In this document: one piece after another, positions 17,523-25,323 of the stretch
How the letters are laid out: every line of letters starts with the position of its first letter
Numbering within the stretch: position 1 is the first letter of the stretch
Assembly: GCA_044772875.1 (NCBI GenBank)
Contig: CP173058.1
Location: forward strand, 1,922,001 to 1,986,000
Source: Morganella morganii_D
GTDB lineage: Bacteria > Pseudomonadota > Gammaproteobacteria > Enterobacterales > Enterobacteriaceae
Direction of reading: 5' to 3'
DNA: 64,000 nt
Made by a program: the position numbers and the translations under genes
The notes under the pieces: model-generated
What the model was told of the DNA's origin: nothing
Databases searched by the model: none
What the model saw: only the letters and a program-made list of their open reading frames with translations

Positions 17523-17715
17523 ACTCACCCCCCACTGTGGAGGATTTAGTTAATAGGGTGCCGCGCACAGTATCTCTGCGCTGATGCAGGTCACAAACCT
17601 CTTTAATGCTCATGCCGAATACCTTTCTGTGATTCGCGCACATCCGGCAACCACACAACGCGGGGGGGGGGGCGGTAGCACTTACCGATGTTGCACCTAA
17701 GCTCCACGACATCAC
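17497..17715 (-). CDS. Small phage-type protein, unrecognised
   Basis: A 72-codon frame whose end overlaps the holin start by 26 nt. Cys-rich ALCGCRMCANHRKVFGMSI is followed by KEVCDLHQRRDTVRGTLL. It includes an 11-base C homopolymer (a G run at 17662-17672 on the plus strand), where the frame could slip. The upstream start is doubtful. Likely part of the lysis module or of a gene preceding it. Confidence 0.3.
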   Translation of the reverse strand: MMSWSLGATSVSATAPPPALCGCRMCANHRKVFGMSIKEVCDLHQRRDTVRGTLLTKSSTVGGEYETYEQSP

Positions 17716-17818
17716 GCCTGTTTTCAGGCACAGAAAAAATAATAATAAAATTATTAAATAACATAATGTTACGATAAATTTATTTTTAGTAAGGGAAGGT
17801 GGCGCGGAATTTGGGACG

Positions 17819-17842
17819 CAAAAAACCTCGCTGGGTGCGAGG
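17819..17842 (-). terminator. Rho-independent terminator
   Basis: On the minus strand the stem CCTCGC/GCGAGG with a 5-nt loop is followed by seven T. It lies about 135 nt beyond the stop of the gene at 17977-18408 and probably ends that two-gene transcript. Confidence 0.7.
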
Positions 17843-17976
17843 CTTATTTTCAGTGAGGCTAATTCAGACGGCGCCCACTATCCGGGGTTGATAAGGCACT
17901 TTCGGACAAAATGCAAGTGTAGTTGTTGCATCAGCATCTACGGTATAACATCTGCACATCAAGTAGAATGGTCAGA

Positions 17977-18408
17977 TTATCTTTCTGTGCTTACTCTTTC
18001 TTCATAATAAGGATCTGGGCACAAAGACAAATTTGTCGTATAATACTGAGTGAAAAGGTTAGTTGACGGACATCTTTCATAACCATTTGAGGTTAAATAA
18101 AAACTCATCCCCCATGAAACGGGAAAGGATAAAAATATCCATGACGCTATAATTACCCCACTTATTTTATACGTTGATTTTATTTTTTCTTTTTTAAAAA
18201 AATGTAAATACATTCCTTTTAGTGATATATCAATACATAAATAAGTAATCATTGGCATAACTAAGCATACAACAGCACCATAAGACATTTCTAAGATGTC
18301 TTTTTCAGATATAACTTTATAAATAGAATTAATACTAAGAAAGAAAGGGTATAGTATCACTATACCGACAACTAACATAAAAACACCTAACATTATTATT
18401 TTTTTCAT
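17977..18408 (-). CDS. Small multi-pass membrane protein, candidate immunity protein (DUF1240-like)
   Basis: 143 residues with about four hydrophobic segments (MKKIIMLGVFMLVVGIVILY, then three more). The C-terminal part is soluble with two Cys (YERC and SLCPD). The layout, length and GYERC...LCPDPYY ending recall the DUF1240 family of Photorhabdus, Yersinia and Proteus; this is from memory. The ATG at 18408 overlaps the upstream stop by one base (TAATG), so translation is coupled to the larger gene. Coupling to a gene with a C-terminal membrane domain suggests an immunity role, which is inference. Confidence 0.55.
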   Translation of the reverse strand: MKKIIMLGVFMLVVGIVILYPFFLSINSIYKVISEKDILEMSYGAVVCLVMPMITYLCIDISLKGMYLHFFKKEKIKSTYKISGVIIASWIFLSFPVSWGMSFYLTSNGYERCPSTNLFTQYYTTNLSLCPDPYYEERVSTER

Positions 18409-19232
18409 TAACGATTGCCTTTCCAATACCGTTCGATTTCCGGTATATTTTGCACATCTCTTAGTTTTTGTGTTAATTTTTCTGTTATTTTGTATTTCTC
18501 GTCTAAAATATTAAATGTATAAGCCAAACCAAAACCTATACCAAAAACAACTAGTGCAACTATCACTGGAGGGGCTGCGCTTAAAAATGCGATCATGCCG
18601 GTGCCAAATCCCCACGCAACAAACGAAGCTACCCCTAATTTAGCCATATCCATTGTGATATCACCGACAAAGTTGTACAGGTCATAATCTTTCTGAAATA
18701 TAAGCTGTAATAACCGGAATCCGGCTGCGGCGATAAATGTATAACGCATACCATCAATGGTTGCGGCATTCAGCCCTCGCTGACCAATACCCATACCGAT
18801 TAATTTACCGTTATTCGCAAGGTAATGAGTGGCGTTCAGTTGATGACGTAACCCAGCGTAACCGCTAAGTTTAATCATAACACTGCCGTTAGCCGCAATG
18901 TATTCTGTTGCTGTAATACCAAATTTAAAATTAAATTCGCGCAATAACTCAGCAACATAGGATGCCTCGCGGATATTGCCAATATAGGAGCTGACAAAGG
19001 AATACGCATCACGGCTATAAGATACGCCGTTATTTCTCAGTTCATCCAGAACAATCCTGGCCTCTGGCGGGGTCAACAAAACAATCACCCGTTCATTGTC
19101 CCGTAACTGCTTCTCCAGCCCGATAGCATCAAAGAACTCATGCTGAGGACGCAACTCATTGATTTTTGCTTTTCCGCTCAGGATATCCCCAAGATAGCCA
19201 CTCATTGTCGGATCGTTCTTTTTGTCACTCAT
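18408..19232 (-). CDS. Protein with C-terminal membrane-inserting domain, candidate pore-forming toxin
   Basis: 274 residues. The N-terminal two thirds are soluble and mixed in composition (PPEARIVLDELRNNGVSYSR, ATEYIAANGSVMIKLSG). Residues about 200-245 form two long hydrophobic stretches (LGVASFVAWGFGTGMIAFLS and APPVIVALVVFGIGFGLAYT), a hairpin like that of colicin-type or T6SS pore-forming effectors. A charged tail follows. The ATG at 19232 has GAGGGA 5 nt upstream and is preferred over 19253. It lies among phage relics and is coupled to a membrane protein gene. No family is recognised; the toxin idea is inference. Confidence 0.5.
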   Translation of the reverse strand: MSDKKNDPTMSGYLGDILSGKAKINELRPQHEFFDAIGLEKQLRDNERVIVLLTPPEARIVLDELRNNGVSYSRDAYSFVSSYIGNIREASYVAELLREFNFKFGITATEYIAANGSVMIKLSGYAGLRHQLNATHYLANNGKLIGMGIGQRGLNAATIDGMRYTFIAAAGFRLLQLIFQKDYDLYNFVGDITMDMAKLGVASFVAWGFGTGMIAFLSAAPPVIVALVVFGIGFGLAYTFNILDEKYKITEKLTQKLRDVQNIPEIERYWKGNR

Positions 19233-19423
19233 GTATTCCCTCACATCAGACAAAAATGCAATACCACCATCACTGCGACACTTAAATTAAAATATTCCAC
19301 AGTCCGGTTAAAAGAGCAAGCTTTCCTGCCTGTATCTATATCGTTACGGAAAGATGCTATTTGAATATAATCCCGCAAAGTAAGTAATTTTACATTTGAA
19401 ACATTAACCCGGCTAAGACCATA

Positions 19424-19451
19424 ATAAAAAGCCCTGCGATTTAGCAAGGCC
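19424..19451 (-). terminator. Rho-independent terminator after the cold-shock-domain gene
   Basis: On the minus strand, stem GGCCTTGC/GCAGGGCT (with G-T pairs) and loop TAAATC, followed by TTTTAT, 33 nt past the stop at 19484. Confidence 0.6.
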
Positions 19452-19483
19452 ACTGTATTTAATCATATTTGCTTATCGTAGTA

Positions 19484-19957
19484 TTACACCTTAAGCATCT
19501 TCACCGTCGCATCAATATCGATCTCATCTTCTGAAAAAATCAGGGTCGTACCATGCTGTGTGGTGATCGCCAGTTTTTTCAGTGTGCGCGTTTCAGCCAT
19601 GGCTGAGGATTTTGGTCTGATACTGTTCATCAGTACCCCGACCGACAGCACCATATTATCTTTATCAATCCCGGTATCTGCCGTTTCTTCTTCACTGTAG
19701 ACCACGAAAGACTTAATGGATGTCAGCTTAATACGCTCACCGGCGATAAAAATATATTTGCTTTCCGGCACCACTTTCACCGCATAGGCTGACAACCCTT
19801 TGTTATTGGTAGTGGGCTCAAATGTCACAGTGGCATTTTTCTTAATCAGGTCAGGATTGGCGACCTTAACCACATGAAAATAACGGTTATCCCCGTTCTC
19901 ATCTTTGATAAACCCAAAACCTTTATCCTCAAACCACGTTGTGATTATTCCGTTCAT
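19484..19957 (-). CDS. Cold-shock-domain protein with C-terminal extension
   Basis: 157 residues. The first 65 form a cold-shock domain with RNP1-like KGFGFIKDENGDNRYFHV; the rest is a second domain seen in a group of accessory CSD proteins (SKYIFIAGERIKLTSIKSF, ending TVKMLKV). It is expected to bind single-stranded nucleic acid. The start MNGIITTWFEDKG at 19957 fits the family; starts at 19963 or 19981 are possible. Proteins of this kind are common on genomic islands, but their role is unknown. Confidence 0.7.
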   Translation of the reverse strand: MNGIITTWFEDKGFGFIKDENGDNRYFHVVKVANPDLIKKNATVTFEPTTNNKGLSAYAVKVVPESKYIFIAGERIKLTSIKSFVVYSEEETADTGIDKDNMVLSVGVLMNSIRPKSSAMAETRTLKKLAITTQHGTTLIFSEDEIDIDATVKMLKV

Positions 19958-20153
19958 CGCCATTACCACCTGCTTAATCATTTATCTGCTGAGTTATTGC
20001 AGCGCGCAGTATAGAACACAATGCCTGCTCAGACCACGCCTTTGGCTGATATCCGGCAGAACTGTTATTTTTACCGGCCGGATAAGCCGGTGATACAGGC
20101 GCTGACAGAAGCGGAAGAGCATTATGTAATAATGGAAGTTTATTAAACAGGGA

Positions 20154-20378
20154 AAACCAACTCAGAATGCCTTTACCGGGCGTTTTAACCGGACATACCG
20201 GACAGGAATCCCGGATTTTTATCTGTTCCGGGTACTGAATGAATCACGGGAGATCACGGAACGCTGACTGACGGAATATAACAGTGAGCGTCCGCATAAC
20301 TCCCTGTACACCGGAAGAATACCGGTTGCTGGCTGAAAATACCGAAATCTCAAAAAGTGTGCGAAACTAAACCGGATG
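20154..20378 (+). pseudogene. IS3-family transposase (OrfB) C-terminal relic
   Basis: Translation gives KPTQNAFTGRFNRTYRTGIP, then FYLFRVLNESREITER, stop, LTEYNSERPHNSLYTG, stop. This is the end of an IS3-type DDE integrase domain. Two TGA codons replace tryptophan codons. The catalytic Glu (normally in NAFIERFNR) has become Gly. The copy is dead and no complete ends were found. Confidence 0.75.
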
Positions 20379-20453
20379 CACTTACATTGGATTATACGTA
20401 CTATTTTTCAATGATCTTGCATCATTTCTGCCAGCTATTCATAGCGACAGAGA

Positions 20454-21311
20454 TCAATGCGATAAAACACTAATTTCGGGCGATTTGATGCAGTGTTCAA
20501 GTATGTTAAGAATGTCACTATCTATATTTTCATCAAATTTTCTGGCAAATAAATTTTGACTATTTATTAGCATATCTGAATCTTCAGCTAAAAAATCACG
20601 AGGACGCAACTTTATATCACTTGATTCAACCCAATCAATTTCTCTTTTATCATCATAAATTATCCTGGATTTAAATGTGGTATTCATTAGCACAGTTTGA
20701 AAAAAACTTTCATCCGCAATTAATGTATTACGGTAAAAATCCTTAAAAACTTCCAATTCTGAACTATAAGTAATAAACTCGCAAAAGCGCTTACTTAATA
20801 TCATCCACTGATTACCTATGTATGGTGTAACTCCCTTTAAAAAAGGTCTGTCAGATGTTGTGGATACAACCAACTCACCATTTATTTCCTGAACATAATT
20901 TTTTATCCTATGAATGGTTTCCGGTCGAATCAGATGCTGATTAGCTATTTTTATAAATTCGCAGCAATTAAATTTACTAAGGTATTTCATTATAAAACTC
21001 TGGCTTTTCAATGGAAAATCCTGGCCACTTAAATTTATGAAATAATCCCACCCTCCTCCCATAATTATAAGTTTCTCAATAGCACGCAACTGGGCATCGA
21101 CCAAACTATACCCGCCCCATATAGCTTCTTTGCTTTCCAGCAATGAGGCATTTTTATAATCATTTAAAAATAAATCTATTTCATCAAAAATATTTTTACC
21201 TGACCGCTTATCGACATGTATCACATAATAATTATCTTCATGATAAATGGATTTAAATAACCTCTTGAATTGATTAGGGTAACGGTGAACTAATATAAAA
21301 TATGCAATCAT
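20454..21311 (-). CDS. GT14-type (core-2/I-branching) glycosyltransferase
   Basis: 285 residues. Visible family motifs are YFILVHRYPNQFKRL, YVIHVDKRSG, IWGGYSLVDAQLRAIEKL, NLSGQDFPLKS, GNQWMILSKRFCEF and LIADESFFQTVL, the Branch-domain layout that transfers N-acetylglucosamine or xylose to a glycan. The ATG at 21311 has GAGGG upstream; the longer frame to 21365 lacks a ribosome-binding site. The DNA is far more AT-rich than the backbone, which points to transfer. No other surface-glycan genes are adjacent, so the acceptor is unknown. Confidence 0.8.
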   Translation of the reverse strand: MIAYFILVHRYPNQFKRLFKSIYHEDNYYVIHVDKRSGKNIFDEIDLFLNDYKNASLLESKEAIWGGYSLVDAQLRAIEKLIIMGGGWDYFINLSGQDFPLKSQSFIMKYLSKFNCCEFIKIANQHLIRPETIHRIKNYVQEINGELVVSTTSDRPFLKGVTPYIGNQWMILSKRFCEFITYSSELEVFKDFYRNTLIADESFFQTVLMNTTFKSRIIYDDKREIDWVESSDIKLRPRDFLAEDSDMLINSQNLFARKFDENIDSDILNILEHCIKSPEISVLSH

Positions 21312-21534
21312 GAGAAATACCCTCAATACTTCAATCCAACACACATATAAAAATAAGGTTTGCAATATTAAAGAAAAGAATAGTGTTGGCTGAACGGAAA
21401 TGTTCTTTAATTATAACAAGAACGCAACAATTAATCACAATGAACAAAGCAAGTTACTTTCTGTATTTTATTTATTGTTAATTTTCACGAACTTAATTAT
21501 ATCGATAACAACAAAAAAAGAATGCAGTTAATCA

Positions 21535-21699
21535 CTAATCTTCGCCGCCCAGAAAATAATATCCGCAGTGAGGGCAAAGTATCGTTATATTATTTCTTAA
21601 TTTATACATACTCTGTTTAGCTGAGCGGGAGCATTTAGGACATGAAACATCTGCTGATTTGTCATGAAACATCTTATTAAGTCTATCAAAAATAGGCAT
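21535..21699 (-). CDS. Small zinc-ribbon-like protein
   Basis: 54 residues from MPIFDRLNKMF, with two CxxC pairs (CPKC and CPHC) 26 residues apart, the spacing of a small zinc ribbon. It is about 170 bp upstream of the glycosyltransferase, with AT-rich sequence between. The ribosome-binding site is weak and the function unknown. Confidence 0.45.
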   Translation of the reverse strand: MPIFDRLNKMFHDKSADVSCPKCSRSAKQSMYKLRNNITILCPHCGYYFLGGED

Positions 21700-22023
21700 A
21701 TCTTTTACCCAGAATAGATGTTGGACTTCAGTGTACACCTAAACGTTATAGATAGCACGCTATTGTTGTATTTCCGTCTCGTTATGCAAAAGCTGCATGG
21801 GTATTTAGTACAACAATTTACTCTTCCCGGAGAAAGGGTAAGGGGTTGTTTGTCGTGCGCTTCAGTATTGTTATATTGCTATTTTTTAATGCCCCGGTAT
21901 AGCGCAAAAATCGGCCCCGGATAAAATGGATCAGCCGGAACGCCGGAATAAACGCAGCAGGAATAAACCGTTCCCGAAATATAATAAATAATTCTCACGC
22001 GGAATTATGCCATAACCTTCTGT
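21700..22023. other. Non-coding stretch
   Basis: 324 bp between the zinc-ribbon gene and the SDR gene. I see no gene; short plus-strand frames lack recognisable features and ribosome-binding sites. Confidence 0.35.
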
Positions 22024-22830
22024 TTATATGTCTTTAAGTTTAGCCAAAAGCATTTGAATGCCTTCTTCCGGATTATTTAGTGTTAATTTCCATAGTTGAT
22101 ATGATGAATCCTGTAACCCAATATATGACAACATTTTTTCTGAATAAATAGCTTCCAGTGCTTGTCTTGCAGCTTCTTCCGGGGGACAGCCTTTGGCAGA
22201 GAATGTCTCATCAACCGGCTCAACAGGATGTCCATCAGCTTTAATCGCTTTATTTACCAGTTCAGTTTGCATTGTACCGGGTATTAAAACTTGTATCCGG
22301 ATATTACTCTGTACCAACTCAGCCCGCAAACATCCGAAATATGCTATCAGTGCTGCTTTTGCTGCTGCATAAGTCGATCGGCCGGGTAGGTTAATATGAG
22401 CAAGTAATCCTGAAACAACGATAATATGGCCACATTTTCGCTGTAACATATGCGGCAGAATACAACGAGTAAGCTCGGTATAACTAAAATAGTCCACTTC
22501 CATCAATTGGCGTTCGACTGATAAATTAGTTTCCTGCACCGTTGCATTTTGTGCTAAAGCCCCGTTATGGATTAGATAATCAATCTGACCATATGCTTCG
22601 ATAGCCTGCCTGCTTTTTTCTGTGAAAGAATCTATTCTGGCTAAATCCACAGGAATAACAACGGCCTGACCTAATTCTTCGGCCAGAGAAATTAATTTAT
22701 CCTGACGGCGTGCAGACAATACCAATCTTGCCCCTGCTTTAGAAAAAGCACGTGCCAGTGACTCACCGTATCCTGAAGAAGCCCCTGTAATCCATACAAC
22801 TTTATTTTTAAATTTGTCTGTAAAAGTCAT
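22024..22830 (-). CDS. Short-chain dehydrogenase/reductase
   Basis: A 268-residue Rossmann-fold oxidoreductase. The cofactor motif TGASSGYGE is at residues 15-23, and the active-site Tyr/Lys lie in YAAAK near 155 with the Ser in VSG about 14 residues before. Asp after DLAR and Arg in SARRQDK suggest NADP(H). The usual NNAG is HNGA here. Substrate unknown. GGAGGG precedes the start. Confidence 0.85.
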   Translation of the reverse strand: MTFTDKFKNKVVWITGASSGYGESLARAFSKAGARLVLSARRQDKLISLAEELGQAVVIPVDLARIDSFTEKSRQAIEAYGQIDYLIHNGALAQNATVQETNLSVERQLMEVDYFSYTELTRCILPHMLQRKCGHIIVVSGLLAHINLPGRSTYAAAKAALIAYFGCLRAELVQSNIRIQVLIPGTMQTELVNKAIKADGHPVEPVDETFSAKGCPPEEAARQALEAIYSEKMLSYIGLQDSSYQLWKLTLNNPEEGIQMLLAKLKDI

Positions 22831-22974
22831 TTACCCTCCTTAAGAAACCTAAGTTCACTCATTAGCTATTTTCGTTTTTATCTCTTTTAGCCATTTTCAT
22901 GACACATTGTTCACTTCCCCTTATCTGAAGCAGTTTTATATAGCCGGTAAACCCTTTTTTGCGAAAAGCTCCTT

Positions 22975-23091
22975 ATAACATAATTTTCCGGTCCGACTTT
23001 GGCAAATAATTTTTTAAGTCGGGTATTTTCATCTCTCAGCCATTTAAATTTTTTAATATCATCATCTTACACTCGGGCATATTTTGACTTT
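22975..23091 (-). pseudogene. IS3-family OrfA relic
   Basis: Minus-strand codons read KSKYARV, stop, DDDIKKFKWLRDENTRLKKL, then FAKVG. This is the leucine-zipper region of an IS3-type OrfA, with GAA changed to TAA in the usual ARVEDDDIK. It lies between the SDR gene and the fimbrial operon, opposite in direction to the OrfB relic at 20154. Confidence 0.65.
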
Positions 23092-23150
23092 CAATTATGG
23101 CAGTTCTGCTTTAAGGAAAGTGAACTCCTTTTCTTCTTTCTCTTTTTTTA

Positions 23151-24512
23151 TTAATAGTAAGTTATAAACATATTGACTTTCCCTGTTATCGGACCAGTAT
23201 AAGGATGGCCATTACGTTTAATGGGTCCCCGCTGAATAAAGCGCGCCCCGAACTGAGCCTGACTTTGGCTGCTGAAACTAAGGTCTGATGTATTCGTTTT
23301 GATGCTGCCATGAGCCCCTGTATTAGTTTTATAACTCGTGGGGGATTCACTTATTTTATGAATATCCAGTCGATTGCCGCTGTACGTCATTTCTATTTCT
23401 AATCCGTCAATCGGCTGGCCATCTGTCCCGTCATAAACACTCACATTACGATTACTCAAAGGCGATACCCCTGTATCCTGAAAACTAAATTCAACATTAT
23501 CAAGCTTACCGGAACACTCCAGATTAAGACCGATAGGGTGTATTGCGCCTATCACCGGTAAACCTCCGTGACTACTATTATCCCCCCAGCGACCTAAATT
23601 TATCTGGTAGTCCGTGGCTCCGCGTAATCGGCATGATGGCTGTTGTATCACAATCAGGTTCCCATCTAAGAACGGCGGAAGAAATACAATCTGTCCTAAT
23701 TCCCTTACTTGTGTAGAGCCTGTATTTGCGCCCTTAATACTTAATGCCCCCGACGACGTCACATCCCCCGTCTTTATCAATTCTGCCCGAACGGAAAAAG
23801 TCGCACGCCCTTTCATTGTGAACTTATTGAGCCCGGGTACATTCGGATCTGTGTTTAGATCACAAAAAAGTGCTGATTGTAAATTAACCCAGGGATGACT
23901 ACTCCCCCCCACGACTATCTCACTACCGGCCGCCGGATCATTGACTGTCATACCGTTACTGGTTGCACGAATATATTCGTTAGAGTTGCAGGTTCCTCGA
24001 TTATAGGCAGTATCTCCTGATACCTTCAGATAGAGTTTTATCCCAATCCCCTCTATTGAGGTTTTATAAATCCCCGGAGATGACTCTACCGCCCCCGTTC
24101 CAAGCAAATAAGTACTCACGCTAAAACCAAGGTTATTTATCGTCACGCCGGTATTAGTTTTAACCGTATTTGCACATTGAGTAATGCCTGAGCTTGTACA
24201 GTGCCAACCGAAGTCAGGCAAAAACTCATTATAATCCCAGGAATAAAGCACCGCACCGATTGGCAGGTGATTATCGACGATTAACGTTTTCGCCTGAGTA
24301 AAGGGGTGGTTATCCGGATATATAAAAGTACAAGAACCCGCATTTTTTCCATAGTTGGGGTTTGCTACTGAACCTCCATTTAACTTTGGGCAACTACTTT
24401 GGGCTGCCCATGTAAAGGAATAGGAGGACGAATACGCCGCCGTTTCACCGATATTACCCACACCAGAGATAATAGCGGTAACGAATGAAAAAATAAGGGG
24501 GTTGAACCTCAT
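23151..24512 (-). CDS. Fimbrial tip adhesin
   Basis: 453 residues with a signal peptide (about 25 residues). The N-terminal lectin-like half has several Cys (SSCPKL, GSCTF, GWHC, TQC). The C-terminal pilin domain begins near PSCRLRGATDYQINLG and ends GKVNMFITYY, the donor-strand-accepting form of two-domain adhesins. Last gene of the operon; its ATG overlaps the chaperone stop (ATGA). The receptor cannot be predicted. Confidence 0.8.
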   Translation of the reverse strand: MRFNPLIFSFVTAIISGVGNIGETAAYSSSYSFTWAAQSSCPKLNGGSVANPNYGKNAGSCTFIYPDNHPFTQAKTLIVDNHLPIGAVLYSWDYNEFLPDFGWHCTSSGITQCANTVKTNTGVTINNLGFSVSTYLLGTGAVESSPGIYKTSIEGIGIKLYLKVSGDTAYNRGTCNSNEYIRATSNGMTVNDPAAGSEIVVGGSSHPWVNLQSALFCDLNTDPNVPGLNKFTMKGRATFSVRAELIKTGDVTSSGALSIKGANTGSTQVRELGQIVFLPPFLDGNLIVIQQPSCRLRGATDYQINLGRWGDNSSHGGLPVIGAIHPIGLNLECSGKLDNVEFSFQDTGVSPLSNRNVSVYDGTDGQPIDGLEIEMTYSGNRLDIHKISESPTSYKTNTGAHGSIKTNTSDLSFSSQSQAQFGARFIQRGPIKRNGHPYTGPITGKVNMFITYY

Positions 24513-25255
24513 AACTTCACCTCTGTACTCAATATCCCGGTTTCTCCGCCGTAGTCGTTCACCGCACTGTACGTCAGTGTCGCCAATTTCCCTCTCAGGC
24601 TCTTCGGAACCGCGTAGCGCTGGCTGCTCATGGGCGCGGGCATCGTGGTTTTATCTTCCAGCATGATCCCCTTTGCGCTGCCTGCCTTCAGCTCCAACTT
24701 ACCAAAACTCACGTAGTAAGGGGTAGGATTTACGGCCTTCAGCCAGACCTCTTCATTTTCACGCTCTACCGTCCAGGTTAATGACTTCACCGCGTCCGCA
24801 GGCTGACTGTTATTTAGTCCTTCCGGCCGCACAAACACCTTTAACCGACTGCGGATAGCCAGGACCAGCTTACTTTCTCCCCCATCCTTCGCTTTCGGGG
24901 GAATTTCCTGAATCGACAGCCAGTATACAGACTCCCTGTCTTTCGGTAATTCCGCCGGCAACACCACTAAACGCAGTTTGCCTTCCTGCATTCCTCTAAT
25001 CTTCATCACGGGCGGAGTCAGTACCAGGGGTAAGTTATTATCATTGCCATCAATATCCTCCAGCCATGACTGAATCAGATACGTCTCCCGGCTTTCATTA
25101 ATCACCTCGATCGGCGTCTCTTTATCTTCAGCGTACGCGATTATACGCGTTAAGAGCGGGCGAACAGCACTGTGAGCCTGAGCGGATAACAGAAGAAATA
25201 TACCCGACATGGTCACGGCCACTAACTTCATTCTTTTCAGGGGTACTAATAACAT
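24509..25255 (-). CDS. Periplasmic fimbrial chaperone (PapD type)
   Basis: 248 residues from MLLVPLKRMKLVAV, with signal peptide cleaved after AQAHS. It has the two-Ig-domain layout: VINESRETYLIQSWLED, the VYWLSIQEIPPK strand, and SRLKVFVRPEGL. It delivers pilins to the usher and completes their fold with its G1 strand. The ATG at 25255 has AAAGGA 10 nt upstream; a start at 25285 has none. Lies between usher and adhesin. Confidence 0.88.
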   Translation of the reverse strand: MLLVPLKRMKLVAVTMSGIFLLLSAQAHSAVRPLLTRIIAYAEDKETPIEVINESRETYLIQSWLEDIDGNDNNLPLVLTPPVMKIRGMQEGKLRLVVLPAELPKDRESVYWLSIQEIPPKAKDGGESKLVLAIRSRLKVFVRPEGLNNSQPADAVKSLTWTVERENEEVWLKAVNPTPYYVSFGKLELKAGSAKGIMLEDKTTMPAPMSSQRYAVPKSLRGKLATLTYSAVNDYGGETGILSTEVKL

Positions 25256-25323
25256 GGTTTCATTTTCCTTTGTATACATATTCATTGAACGTCAATTCAC
25301 CCGAAAACCCCGACAGATGCCGG

